Counted from the first letter of the stretch, positions 1 to 8,379 are shown. The stretch is 64,000 bases of DNA from Chitinophaga filiformis (GCF_900102545.1 NZ_FNBN01000002.1:842264-906263); one strand, 5' to 3'. Notes: generated by a model not told the origin, from the sequence alone. Program-made: numbers and translations.

Positions 1-1247
1 CCATCACCACTTTAAATACATTGGCGCAATATGCAGGGTACGAGGACTGGGGCAATTTCAGGCGCAAAATATCTGCCGGGAATAACAGCCTTGTTACACA
101 ACCTTCCGCCGCAGATCAGACCACCGGTGTGACTAATATCACCAGCATAAACAATGACAATGGTAAGGCGATCGGGGAACAATTACTGACTACCTCACAG
201 TCAGCCGCCACCTTAACCAGTGAGGCAGGCGGCATTGCCCTTACAGGCAAACCCGAAGAAGTTTCCGGTAGCGGTGCTGCATCTGCAAAAGGCAAGGTAA
301 GCCGCTCCCGCAAATGGCCGTATTGGGTACTAGGTCTCTTATCATTAGCCATCATACTCTATGTAACGCTGTTATCCAACGGGCGCTCGAAGCAGGCCTC
401 CATGGACCCTGCAGCATATCAGTTCAGTAGCAATAAAACCGTCCTGGCAGGCGTACCCAATTCTGTGATCTTTAAATACGATGCCAGGGCTGCCGGTGAT
501 GACACGGTATTTATCTCGCAGTCATGGGATATCAGCCGGAAATTTGCTGTCCCGAAAGATAAACGGGAGTACTCCTCCATCTACTATCATCCGGGTTATT
601 TCCGGGCAAAACTGATCGTAGGCAAACAGATCGTGAAAGAACATGACCTCATGATCAGCTCCAACGGCTGGCTGGCAGCAATAGAACAGGATGATGTACC
701 GGTATATTTCAAGCAGAAAGAATTCCTGAAGGGACACAACGTAGAAGTCGATAAGGCTACCATGGAAGCCTATAACATCTCCTTACAACCCACAGTTCCC
801 AGTCTGCGCTTCTATAACGTACAGGACATGGGCAACCTGCGTACAGACAATTTCAGCTTTGAAACAACCATAAAGAGCAATTTTAACCAGGGTTCCGCTG
901 CCTGTCAGCGGGTACAGATATTGATCCTCTGCAAGAATGACGTATTTATTATTCCCATATGTGCGAAAGGTTGCGTAGGGGACCTCAACCTCTATGCCGG
1001 CGGAAAATTCATGGAAAGCAAAAATACCGACCTCTCAAAGTTTGGCCGGGATATGAACCAATGGGTACCATTAAAAGTGGAAGCGAAAGACAAACATATC
1101 CGGATACTCGTAGACGGTGAGGAAGCGACTGCATTCACCGGGGAATACGAACCTTCGGATATCGTAGGCGTACAATACCGCTTTGACGGTCCGGGAGCAG
1201 TGAAAGATACCCGTTTTACAAAAGGAGATAAAGTGATCGCTTTATAA
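1..1247 (+). CDS. 5'-truncated membrane-anchored protein with HTH-like N-terminus
   Basis: The reading frame is open to the window edge, read from base 3, so the true start lies upstream; a TTG at 21 is only the first possible start inside the window. The first visible residues (TLNTLAQYAGYEDWGNF) resemble the HTH-like tail seen in many Bacteroidota proteins that fold around a 'GY.dW..F' motif. A low-complexity Ser/Thr/Gly linker follows, then one strong transmembrane segment (bases about 315-374, WPYWVLGLLSLAIILYVTLL) preceded by Lys/Arg. The remaining 290 or so residues are predicted outside the cytoplasm. They contain a PKD-like beta section and a C-terminal concanavalin/LamG-like section (FSFETTIKSNF, then WVPLKVEAKDKHIRILVDG). 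This suggests a one-piece membrane sensor with a cytoplasmic DNA- or protein-binding head, but the missing N-terminus makes the role uncertain. Confidence 0.7.
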   Translation, partial: ITTLNTLAQYAGYEDWGNFRRKISAGNNSLVTQPSAADQTTGVTNITSINNDNGKAIGEQLLTTSQSAATLTSEAGGIALTGKPEEVSGSGAASAKGKVSRSRKWPYWVLGLLSLAIILYVTLLSNGRSKQASMDPAAYQFSSNKTVLAGVPNSVIFKYDARAAGDDTVFISQSWDISRKFAVPKDKREYSSIYYHPGYFRAKLIVGKQIVKEHDLMISSNGWLAAIEQDDVPVYFKQKEFLKGHNVEVDKATMEAYNISLQPTVPSLRFYNVQDMGNLRTDNFSFETTIKSNFNQGSAACQRVQILILCKNDVFIIPICAKGCVGDLNLYAGGKFMESKNTDLSKFGRDMNQWVPLKVEAKDKHIRILVDGEEATAFTGEYEPSDIVGVQYRFDGPGAVKDTRFTKGDKVIAL

Positions 1248-1426
1248 TTTCCGGAACACTTTATGCTGTCTGTTACCGGGGGTATCCTTTAGTACACCGC
1301 TGAAAGGTGCTCTCAGCGGATTACATTATTTTTAGCCTTTCAGCCCGCCTGTGCGGACTGCCTGTTTGTAAACCCGGTAACAATCCGGGTATACCTCATA
1401 CATTCACATTTAAACCCTTTCACGCT

Positions 1427-1870
1427 ATGTTGACTACCGATGAGATTATCCACGCGCTTTCTTCCTTCGAGCCCAATGGGCGCTCCGACGATGAGAACAT
1501 CTCATATTTCTACGACCTGATGGAGGATCTGAAACATCATCCCGACAGGGAAAAAGCCATAGAACCTATCTTCCGGCTCATTGAAAAATATCCTCATCTC
1601 GATTATGGATCTCCGGGACCGTTAGCGCATACACTGGAATCCTTCCATGATATTTACCATGACTACCTGTTTGCATCACTGGACAGGATCCCCACACCCT
1701 TGACGGTTTGGATGCTGAACCGGCTTACGAATGCAGATCAGCGTTATCTTGAGCACAAGGCGTTGACCGAAAAGATGCATGCCTTATTAAAACATCCTTT
1801 ACTGGATGAAGAAACCAAAGGGGCTATCGAAGACTTTGTAGATTTCCAGGATCATCCCGGCGAGGAATAA
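1427..1870 (+). CDS. Hypothetical small helical acidic protein
   Basis: I chose ATG 1427 (147 aa) over a TTG at 1307, because the 40 extra residues upstream look like translated intergenic sequence. The protein is acidic and probably all-helical, with no signal peptide or membrane segment. It contains a recognisable stretch LDYGSPGPLAHTLESF followed by PTPLTVWMLNRLTN. This layout recalls small cytosolic proteins often annotated as toxin-immunity-like, but there is no adjacent toxin gene, so that is only a guess. It stands alone, with a 179-base gap upstream and about 415 bases downstream. Confidence 0.65.
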   Translation: MLTTDEIIHALSSFEPNGRSDDENISYFYDLMEDLKHHPDREKAIEPIFRLIEKYPHLDYGSPGPLAHTLESFHDIYHDYLFASLDRIPTPLTVWMLNRLTNADQRYLEHKALTEKMHALLKHPLLDEETKGAIEDFVDFQDHPGEE

Positions 1871-2285
1871 ATACGGAAACTGATCAGAAGATAAATTCAC
1901 TATATCCCTCTTTTTCTGTTATGATGCCCATCACTAAAACACCAAGAAAGTGGAGGACAATCATTTCCCATTGCATTCTCGTATTGCAGATAGGATTTCT
2001 TATCTACTACCAAAGGTAACAAAACAACGGCAAAGGCAATCCATACCTACTTATTATACCGAATTTAAAGGACAATAAAAAGACTTTTATTTTCCCCTGC
2101 ATTTTTATTTTATCCCAACCCTTCCTAATTTAGGTAATACGAGTCATGTAATGTTCCACTCACTGAATAAAAGAATGTTCCCCTGAATAACGCCAGATTC
2201 ATGAAAAACTTTTTATACCACTCCTCTTACCCATTCCGTATTCTCATTTCGTAATGTTTATTATTTCACCCAAAACTCCACACTT
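1871..2285. other. Intergenic region upstream of tail-collar genes
   Basis: This AT-rich stretch has no convincing reading frame. It probably carries the promoter for the tail-collar operon starting at 2286. A weak AT-only inverted repeat (AATAAAAAG/CTTTTATT, near 2075-2095) could be a poor terminator for the upstream gene. Nothing else is evident. Confidence 0.5.
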
Positions 2286-2840
2286 ATGGCAGATGGTTAT
2301 ATCGGCGAAATCAGAGCCTTTGCTTTCAATTTTACCCCCCGGGGATGGCTGCCCTGTAATGGTGCGGTCTATCCCATCCAAAGCAATTCCGCGTTGTTTG
2401 CCATACTGGGCATCCAGTACGGCGGTAACGGCACTACGAACTTTGCAGTCCCCGACCTCCGCGGCGTAGCGGCGCTGGGCATTAATCTTATGCAGCCAGG
2501 CTATAATACGCCCGGCAGTACGGGCGGCTCGGAAACCGTTACTTTAACGACGAACACCATGCCCGCACACATGCACAATGTAGAAGCGGTGGTCCGTACA
2601 AGTCAGCCGCAAACAGCCGCCGCTATTTCACAACCCGGCAGCAACGCCTATCTGACCAATGGCTATTCTATTACTGCCAATAAAGGCATTGTGGTCTATT
2701 CCAACAACAAAGGGAATATCACACTGAACCCGCAGACAATAGGCGTAGCCGGCAGCAGTACACCACATGCAAACATGGATCCTTATTTGTCAATGACCTA
2801 TTGTGTCTGTTCAGAAGGTGTCTTCCCTCAAAGACCCTGA
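2286..2840 (+). CDS. Phage tail collar (Mdp-like) protein 1
   Basis: This 184-aa protein has the Phage Tail Collar domain at its N-terminus: GEIRAFAFNFTPRGWLPCNG, then ALFAILGIQYGGNG and a PDLRG turn at about residues 55-60. The tail end (PYLSMTYCVCSEGVFPQ) also fits the family. Proteins of this type are called microcystin-dependent-protein (Mdp) homologues in bacterial genomes. No signal peptide is visible. It is the first of three tandem paralogues on the same strand, 43 bases before the next, and is probably co-transcribed with them. No head, sheath, baseplate or lysis gene is nearby, so this is not an intact prophage. The function of bacterial Mdp-like proteins is unclear; a trimeric fibre or carbohydrate-binding role is an inference from phage collars. 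Confidence 0.9.
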   Translation: MADGYIGEIRAFAFNFTPRGWLPCNGAVYPIQSNSALFAILGIQYGGNGTTNFAVPDLRGVAALGINLMQPGYNTPGSTGGSETVTLTTNTMPAHMHNVEAVVRTSQPQTAAAISQPGSNAYLTNGYSITANKGIVVYSNNKGNITLNPQTIGVAGSSTPHANMDPYLSMTYCVCSEGVFPQRP

Positions 2841-2883
2841 TCTTTAAACCTTATTTTTTTACCTTATCTTATCTCAAATCATT

Positions 2884-3435
2884 ATGGAAAATTATCTCGG
2901 AGAGATCCGGTTATTCCCTTATACACAGATCCCCAGGGGATGGGTAGTCTGCAGCGGACAAACACTGCCTATCGCGCAGAACCAGGCATTGTTCTCCCTG
3001 CTGGGTGTCTACTACGGTGGCAACGGTACCACTACTTTCATGCTGCCTAACCTGAACGGCAGAACAATCGTCGGTACCGGCACCAGTAAAAGCGGTAGCA
3101 GCTATCAGATCGGCCAGGCGGCCGGTACTGAAACGGTTACACTCACTACTCCCAATCTGCCTGCACATACTCACCTGGTGAGCGCAAATACATCGTACGA
3201 CACAGGTAGTCCTAACACCAATTATTTCGCTAATCCAAATACGCCTACCAGCCCTTCTCAACCCGGGCAGAACACAGGCACTGTTAACCTGTTTGCTCCA
3301 GCCGGTGGCCCGCTGGTGAACATGGCTCCCTGCATTACCAATACCGGTGGCAGCCAGCCTCACACCAACAGGATGCCCTACCTCGCCTTGAACTTCTGCA
3401 TTGCAACACAGGGCATCTACCCATCAAGATCATAA
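2884..3435 (+). CDS. Phage tail collar (Mdp-like) protein 2
   Basis: This is the second tandem paralogue, 183 aa. Residues 1-60 carry the collar signature (GEIRLFPYTQIPRGWVVCSG, then ALFSLLGVYYGGNGTTTF and LPNLNGR). Residues 95 to 150 are low-complexity Thr/Ser/Asn/Pro, and the conserved end is MPYLALNFCIATQGIYPSRS. The central segment is longer and more repetitive than in paralogue 1, which suggests divergence of an exposed tip. It starts 43 bases after the first copy and ends 30 bases before the third, consistent with one operon. It has no signal peptide. Confidence 0.9.
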   Translation: MENYLGEIRLFPYTQIPRGWVVCSGQTLPIAQNQALFSLLGVYYGGNGTTTFMLPNLNGRTIVGTGTSKSGSSYQIGQAAGTETVTLTTPNLPAHTHLVSANTSYDTGSPNTNYFANPNTPTSPSQPGQNTGTVNLFAPAGGPLVNMAPCITNTGGSQPHTNRMPYLALNFCIATQGIYPSRS

Positions 3436-3465
3436 ACGCTATTTGAAAACATCTAAAGCTCTTAT

Positions 3466-4047
3466 ATGGATAATTATTTAGGCGAGATCAGGATATTTGC
3501 CGGCAACTTCGCTCCTGTAGGATGGCAGCTCTGCAATGGCGCCCTGCTCGCCATCAGTCAGTATGAAGCATTGTTTACACTGCTGGGTACACAGTATGGC
3601 GGCGACGGACAGACTACGTTTGGATTGCCCGACCTGCGACAAAGAATTGCAGTAGGCACAGGGCAGATATCTCCCTCCGGCGGTTCGCAAACCTATATGC
3701 TGGGACAGGCGGCAGGTACTCCCAATGTAACACTGCTGCAAACCAATATACCCTCGCATACCCACAACCTTGTTGCTACCAATACCACCGCTACAACCGG
3801 CGATCCTACCAATAATCTGCTCGGCGTCAGCAACGGCAACAACAATACAGGGCCTACAGCATATCCTGACGTAAACCTGTACACGACCCTGCCATTACCT
3901 GCAGGAGGCACGACCGTTCCCAACGCCTTACTGGACCCGGGCACAATAAACCCTTCCGGCGGCACACAACCACACGACAATCAGATGCCCTATGTGGTCA
4001 TCAATTATATCATCGCTACAGAAGGTATTTATCCTTCTTCTTTTTGA
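3466..4047 (+). CDS. Phage tail collar (Mdp-like) protein 3
   Basis: This is the third and longest tandem paralogue, 193 aa. The collar domain is clear (GEIRIFAGNFAPVGWQLCNG, ALFTLLGTQYGGDGQTTFGL, PDLRQR), and the C-terminus is MPYVVINYIIATEGIYPSSF. Its middle region (about residues 75-160) is Gly/Thr/Asn rich and contains THNL, like the HTH pattern in the other two copies. Only 9 bases separate its stop from the formyltransferase start at 4057, so the two are almost certainly in one transcript. Confidence 0.9.
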   Translation: MDNYLGEIRIFAGNFAPVGWQLCNGALLAISQYEALFTLLGTQYGGDGQTTFGLPDLRQRIAVGTGQISPSGGSQTYMLGQAAGTPNVTLLQTNIPSHTHNLVATNTTATTGDPTNNLLGVSNGNNNTGPTAYPDVNLYTTLPLPAGGTTVPNALLDPGTINPSGGTQPHDNQMPYVVINYIIATEGIYPSSF

Positions 4048-4056
4048 GTAAACAGC

Positions 4057-4965
4057 ATGCGTATAGGAATTATCTCCAACAGCGATCAGTTTATTCCAAT
4101 GGCATACACACTTGCAAACCAGGGTTTGCAGGTGTGTATCTTTTATGCCCCTTCAGAGGATATGATCGCCAACCAGAAAGTAACAGGTTTTATACAGGCC
4201 ACCAGACTGCATCTCACGCAGGAAATAAATCAGGCAGACGATGTATATCAATGGCTGGAAGATGTAAAACCGGACACAGTATTTGTATATGGGTACCGCT
4301 ATCTGCTGGATGTACCCCGCTTTAATGGCATACCTGCTTTTAATATTCATCCCGGCCCGCTTCCCTCCTTCCGCGGACCATCACCTGCGTTCTGGCAACT
4401 GAAAACGGGACAGCCTACACTGGGTTTTACTATTCATGAGCTGTCGCCCCGCTTTGATGCAGGAAAGGTGGTATGGACAAGAAGTATCGCTAATCTGCCG
4501 CAGTACCATTACGGCATGGTTCAACAGTTATGCAGTCAGTTATGTGTAGAAGGAGTGGCTATTATCTTAAACGCCATACAGCAGCTGGCGCCATATCCCG
4601 AAGTAGCAACAACAGGTGTTCGGGCAGCCTATCACAAACGGCCGCAACTGAAAGATGTACTGATCGACTGGGATAAAATGGATGCAATAGAAATATGTAA
4701 CCTTATCAGGGCTTGCAATCCCTGGAATAAAGGAGCGCTTACTGTCTTTCAGGGACAGGAAGTAAAGCTGATGGATGGCATGGTAACAGAATTGCAGACA
4801 GCCCATCCACCAGGTACCATGATGGTCCGGGGAGATGGGTTGTACATTGCATGTGCCGGCGGCAAAAGTATTAAATCCAATATGCTGTATATGCATGACG
4901 GCTACCTGCCATCCTATCATACAAGTATATACGGACTAAACCATGGCGCCAGACTGGGCGCCTGA
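4057..4965 (+). CDS. Formyltransferase family protein (methionyl-tRNA formyltransferase-like)
   Basis: This 302-aa protein has the formyl_transf_N fold. The folate-enzyme catalytic signature is present as FNIHPGPLPSFRGPSPAFW (about residues 97-115), followed by ELSPRFDAGKVVW, which contains the conserved Asp. A short FMT_C-like domain follows (IDWDKMDAIEICNLIRACNPW, broken here for length). It is probably not the housekeeping tRNA enzyme, because it follows three tail-collar genes by 9 bases and its N-terminus is divergent. A role transferring a formyl or related one-carbon group to a sugar nucleotide or peptide is possible. Its stop codon (4963-4965) directly abuts the stop of the lasso precursor on the other strand, so the two transcripts converge. 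Confidence 0.85.
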   Translation: MRIGIISNSDQFIPMAYTLANQGLQVCIFYAPSEDMIANQKVTGFIQATRLHLTQEINQADDVYQWLEDVKPDTVFVYGYRYLLDVPRFNGIPAFNIHPGPLPSFRGPSPAFWQLKTGQPTLGFTIHELSPRFDAGKVVWTRSIANLPQYHYGMVQQLCSQLCVEGVAIILNAIQQLAPYPEVATTGVRAAYHKRPQLKDVLIDWDKMDAIEICNLIRACNPWNKGALTVFQGQEVKLMDGMVTELQTAHPPGTMMVRGDGLYIACAGGKSIKSNMLYMHDGYLPSYHTSIYGLNHGARLGA

Positions 4966-5097
4966 TCAGGGAGCGCTGATTTCAGAACCGAAGTCAGTAC
5001 CTGCGGCACCGCCACCTAAAGTAACTTCGTTCACTGCAAGGATTGTCATACCTGGAGTTTCCCAATTGGGCTTGGATTGCATTTGCTCGTTTTTCAT
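4966..5097 (-). CDS. Lasso peptide precursor (A)
   Basis: This is a 43-codon gene on the minus strand, downstream of the cyclase gene and too short for routine gene calling. The leader contains NWETPG, which fits the YxxP/WxxP motif read by the recognition protein, and ends EVTL, placing Thr at position -2 as required by lasso proteases. The predicted core is the last 16 residues, GGGAAGTDFGSEISAP. Gly1 and Asp8 would close an 8-residue macrolactam ring, leaving an 8-residue tail with Phe9 just after the ring. The start is ATG at 5097; an in-frame ATG five codons later is possible. About 74 bases separate it from the cyclase gene, enough for its own AT-rich promoter (TATATTATAA in that gap). 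The lasso assignment follows from known precursor rules plus the adjacent B1, B2, C and kinase genes. The cut site and ring are inferred. Confidence 0.85.
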   Translation of the reverse strand: MKNEQMQSKPNWETPGMTILAVNEVTLGGGAAGTDFGSEISAP

Positions 5098-5171
5098 GTC
5101 TGGATATTTGAATTTGGAGTTTGGAATTTTGAGTTCGGAGCTACAGTTTATAATATATGAGTAACTGTAAG

Positions 5172-7007
5172 TTAAGAAAAATTATTATCAAAAACATATC
5201 CCTTTTTTTCTAAAGCAGCCACTACCACACTACTGATTACTCCCTGTGTCATTCTGATCATAGCCAGTTCATCCTTACTAACGCAGGCCTGTAAACTATC
5301 CCGGCACAGATAATATCTGAAGCCGGTATCATAATCATTTGACGCAAGAACAGCTGTTACATTCTTTCTATTGTTTTCAATACGACTGAAAAAATCAGGT
5401 GAATACATCCCTTTATCAGTTCTCCACTGTACCTCCGGAGGCAACACACCCTCCATGGCATGCCGCAGCAGGCTTCGTTTATAGCCCCCATGCACAAACA
5501 ATTGATGAGGCACATCCATCATAAACTCCAGCACATTTTTACTCAATAAGGGAACGGCTGAACGCATCCCATATGCCTCATTGCGATTAGCCAGCATGGA
5601 GGGAAATAATCCCGTACGCCCGCTGCTGATATTCCTGAGCATAGAAGCTGTAATGTTCTGTATAGATCCGAAAACCAGTGTGTCCCGGTATTTCCTGTAG
5701 AAATCATCCTGCAGACCAAGACCAATATAATTGGATGGGGCCTTATTCCTTTTTTTATACCAGGGTGTATGACTGATATATTCCCTTTTCACAAGCGGCC
5801 AGAGGCTCTTCCCTTCTGTCTTTGAAAAGGTCTTTAATAAACGCCAGGCACTGCCCAGGGCGCCTTTTTTAATCAGGTTATATATAACAGGGTTCCCTTT
5901 CCAGGATACCCAGTGATCGCCTCCATAGCCGGTAAAGAGAACACCGATACCTTTACTCCGGGCTGCTTCCAGGATGGCATGATCCATATAGTAAAACACA
6001 TTGGGAAATACTTCGTCTCTTTCAAATGCATACAATGTATCCTGGAACGGTCCGCTATCTTCTGCGTGTATATATGTCTGTATGATATTGGGACAGACCC
6101 TCCCGATAATATCAATATACTTTCGCTCGTCCTCCCCCTCCGCATCTTCCTGCAATACGGATGAAAAAGCATACAACGGCTTGTTTATCTCAGCCAGCAG
6201 CGGAGCCAGTATACATGCCACAGAGGAAGAATCCAGTCCCCCGCTCAGCGTAATGCCCACCGGCCTGTCCGTCCGGATCCTGTTCCTGACCGCCGCCCTT
6301 AGCAGATCCTGCAGACAGGCGGTCCATTCATTGAATTGCTTAAAATGATATTTGCCGGGAGCCGGCGTCCAGTACTTTTTAATATTGACAATATTATTAT
6401 CCAGCATGAGTCTATTACCAGCGCATAGCGCATACACGCCTTTCGTGTAAGTAATAGCAGGATCTGACTGGCGGAAATAATATTCGATCAGGCTTTCTTC
6501 ATTGAATACATGCGGACCGGGTTTGACGGCCAGTACGCCTTTTTGTTCAGAACTGAAAATGAATAGCTCCGGGGAATCATAATAATACAGGGCCCGGCAT
6601 CCCATATGATCTGTAGCGATCAGCAACTGCTGCTGTCGCTTATCCCATATACAGAATACGAACTCCCCTTCCAGGTGCTGCACGCAATTACTTCCCCATT
6701 TGCGATAAGCGTGTAACAATAACAGTTCGTCTGATACCTCATCCTGCATACCAGTCTGCCGCAACAGGTAATGCCTGTTGTCGAATTGGACATCTGCAGC
6801 GATAATAACATCTTCCGCAATTAAAGGCATCATGTAGGTATCGCCAGTCAATAGTCGCAGGGTACACTGGCCAATGAACACGTTACTTTTCCCCCATGCA
6901 TGCAGGCCATCTATAGCGCGGTGTTGCATGGCATGGCTGATCCGTTCCTTAGTTGTATGGTCTACCGGCTGGCCGGTCTTATTGATTATACCGAATATGG
7001 CGCTCAT
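5172..7007 (-). CDS. Lasso peptide cyclase C (asparagine synthetase-like)
   Basis: This 611-aa protein is an asparagine-synthetase-B homologue. An N-terminal Ntn-like domain spans about residues 1-210, and an ATP-pyrophosphatase domain carries the PP-loop SGGLDSS at 255-261. Residue 2 is Ser, not the Cys nucleophile of true glutamine-dependent asparagine synthetases (MSAIFGII), so glutamine hydrolysis is not expected. This is usual for lasso cyclases, which adenylate the ring Asp or Glu and let the N-terminal amine attack. It is the third gene of the minus-strand run kinase-B2-C, four bases after B2, and is followed by the precursor. Context, rather than sequence alone, separates it from a general asparagine synthetase. 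Confidence 0.88.
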   Translation of the reverse strand: MSAIFGIINKTGQPVDHTTKERISHAMQHRAIDGLHAWGKSNVFIGQCTLRLLTGDTYMMPLIAEDVIIAADVQFDNRHYLLRQTGMQDEVSDELLLLHAYRKWGSNCVQHLEGEFVFCIWDKRQQQLLIATDHMGCRALYYYDSPELFIFSSEQKGVLAVKPGPHVFNEESLIEYYFRQSDPAITYTKGVYALCAGNRLMLDNNIVNIKKYWTPAPGKYHFKQFNEWTACLQDLLRAAVRNRIRTDRPVGITLSGGLDSSSVACILAPLLAEINKPLYAFSSVLQEDAEGEDERKYIDIIGRVCPNIIQTYIHAEDSGPFQDTLYAFERDEVFPNVFYYMDHAILEAARSKGIGVLFTGYGGDHWVSWKGNPVIYNLIKKGALGSAWRLLKTFSKTEGKSLWPLVKREYISHTPWYKKRNKAPSNYIGLGLQDDFYRKYRDTLVFGSIQNITASMLRNISSGRTGLFPSMLANRNEAYGMRSAVPLLSKNVLEFMMDVPHQLFVHGGYKRSLLRHAMEGVLPPEVQWRTDKGMYSPDFFSRIENNRKNVTAVLASNDYDTGFRYYLCRDSLQACVSKDELAMIRMTQGVISSVVVAALEKKGYVFDNNFS

Positions 7008-7011
7008 CGGA

Positions 7012-7422
7012 TTAACTTTGAAATCGTGCTATAACAATAAATTGATCGGCCTCTCTTCCCCCGGTGATGATCACGCCTTCGCTTTCCAGCCAGGCATGGG
7101 CCTTCAGGTCATCACCCACTTTATTGATACCAAAGAAAACAATGCCGGACATATGCTTGTAAGTGAGCATCATCTTACCGGCCAGCGCCTGTTCAAAACA
7201 TTTTGCCCGCCAGGGTGAACAGGCAGCCGCTCTCCTGATGGCTGCCCGGATCCTTTCAGGACGGGATGATCTCCTGGTACTGAAAGGGTCTACGGCAGCA
7301 ACGCTTTTACCCAGTAAGGGCGCTATCTTTCTGAAGGGCATAAAGACAAGCATACAGCGGGCAATGGCGATACAGACCCACGCCTGTATAAAGAGCAACA
7401 GCGCTGAGATTTTCCTTTTCAT
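7012..7422 (-). CDS. Lasso peptide leader protease B2 (transglutaminase-like)
   Basis: This 136-aa protein matches the transglutaminase-like lasso B2 family. The catalytic Cys lies in WRAKCFEQAL (Cys75) and the His in LKAHAWLE (His109), with an acidic residue about 15 positions later (E124 or D126) as the likely third member. An N-terminal hydrophobic segment (residues 7-30) may tether it to the membrane. The known role of B2 is to cut the leader from the precursor after it is delivered by the PqqD-type B1 protein. B1 is a separate gene here, on the other strand at 8380. The start overlaps the end of the kinase gene by one base, implying translational coupling. Confidence 0.88.
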   Translation of the reverse strand: MKRKISALLLFIQAWVCIAIARCMLVFMPFRKIAPLLGKSVAAVDPFSTRRSSRPERIRAAIRRAAACSPWRAKCFEQALAGKMMLTYKHMSGIVFFGINKVGDDLKAHAWLESEGVIITGGREADQFIVIARFQS

Positions 7423-8318
7423 TATAATATTGACGTTACTACATCCAACAATGAATCAGGCTCACATACAGCGGGGCGGGTGATCTGATATACTTCTGAG
7501 CATTTTACCATTTTGGTGATCACATCGAAACATAGTGCACGCATAGCAGGTTGTCTGAATAAAACGGCTTTATAAACATGCTGCACCACGCCTGCAAAGG
7601 CCTCGCTTCCCCACAATTGTTTCTGACGGATCTTATCAGTTTGTCCCGCTTCCAGCAGGATAATCCGCTCAACAGGATATTGCTGTGTATCAAAAGCCCC
7701 ATGAAAGAAAAACCCATACTTCTCGAAACCCGGCATAACCGGGAATGAGCGGTCATCCAGCTGTAAGGTTTGCAGGGATTGCTCCCATAATTTGATCATC
7801 GGGTAAGAAGCCACACCACTGATACGGTCATCATCAGGCAGTTCTTTCAGCACGGTGATGTCATCACTGAAGATCCTGTATTGCCTTTGCTTCAGCCCCG
7901 CCAGTGTAGTAGATTTACCAGCACCCGATTGTCCGGCAATGAGCGTCAGCCTGTCATTCACAATAACAGCGGATGTATGCAGAGGCACCTGTCTTCTTTG
8001 CTGCAGGATACCCGCTATGCCAGCACCGAGTAAAAACAGGCGGATCACCCTGTCTTCCACATTGGCCCTATGACGATGAATAATGATCTGCTTACCATCG
8101 GCAACATAATAGCTGGCAACATCCTGCACGGAGAAGACCAGCTCATGATCGTTCACCTGGTAGGAAATATGGCCGATGTCGAAGGCTGTATCAGCACTGA
8201 TGGCGGGTACTTCACCGAGGGTAATGCTTACATCAGAACACTTAAAATCGAATGGCAACAATTCAGGGAATTCAATTCCGGAAGTAATATGCAGGCCAAA
8301 GCCCCAATATTTATACAT
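7422..8318 (-). CDS. HPr kinase-like lasso peptide kinase
   Basis: This 298-aa protein has an HPr-kinase/phosphorylase-like core with the P-loop GQSGAGKST at residues 129-137. It is preceded by the conserved LHTSAVIV strand (from residue 113) and followed by SDDITVL at about 151. It lacks the full bifunctional HprK N-terminal domain. In lasso clusters of the paeninodin type, such kinases phosphorylate a serine of the peptide. The predicted core here has Ser11 and Ser14 but ends in Ala-Pro, so the target may differ from the C-terminal Ser of paeninodin. It is first in the minus-strand run and divergent from the PqqD gene, with only 61 bases between start codons. Confidence 0.82.
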   Translation of the reverse strand: MYKYWGFGLHITSGIEFPELLPFDFKCSDVSITLGEVPAISADTAFDIGHISYQVNDHELVFSVQDVASYYVADGKQIIIHRHRANVEDRVIRLFLLGAGIAGILQQRRQVPLHTSAVIVNDRLTLIAGQSGAGKSTTLAGLKQRQYRIFSDDITVLKELPDDDRISGVASYPMIKLWEQSLQTLQLDDRSFPVMPGFEKYGFFFHGAFDTQQYPVERIILLEAGQTDKIRQKQLWGSEAFAGVVQHVYKAVLFRQPAMRALCFDVITKMVKCSEVYQITRPAVCEPDSLLDVVTSIL

Positions 8319-8379
8319 GGATAGCGAACTATTTGACGTTTAATAATGTTACAATAATTATACACTCAAGTCATCACTA

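Noticed and set aside
2286..4047. Prophage remnant
   Set aside because: Tail-collar (Mdp-like) genes occur in bacteria without phages, and no integrase, head, sheath or lysis gene is nearby.
4057..4965. Housekeeping methionyl-tRNA formyltransferase
   Set aside because: Operon context with tail-collar genes and divergence at the N-terminus argue against it, though the family match stands.
4943..5164. Plus-strand 73-codon open frame after the formyltransferase
   Set aside because: It overlaps the formyltransferase end and is antisense to the lasso precursor, which has far stronger features.
5172..7007. Housekeeping asparagine synthetase
   Set aside because: Cys2 is missing and the gene sits with B2, kinase, B1 and a lasso precursor.
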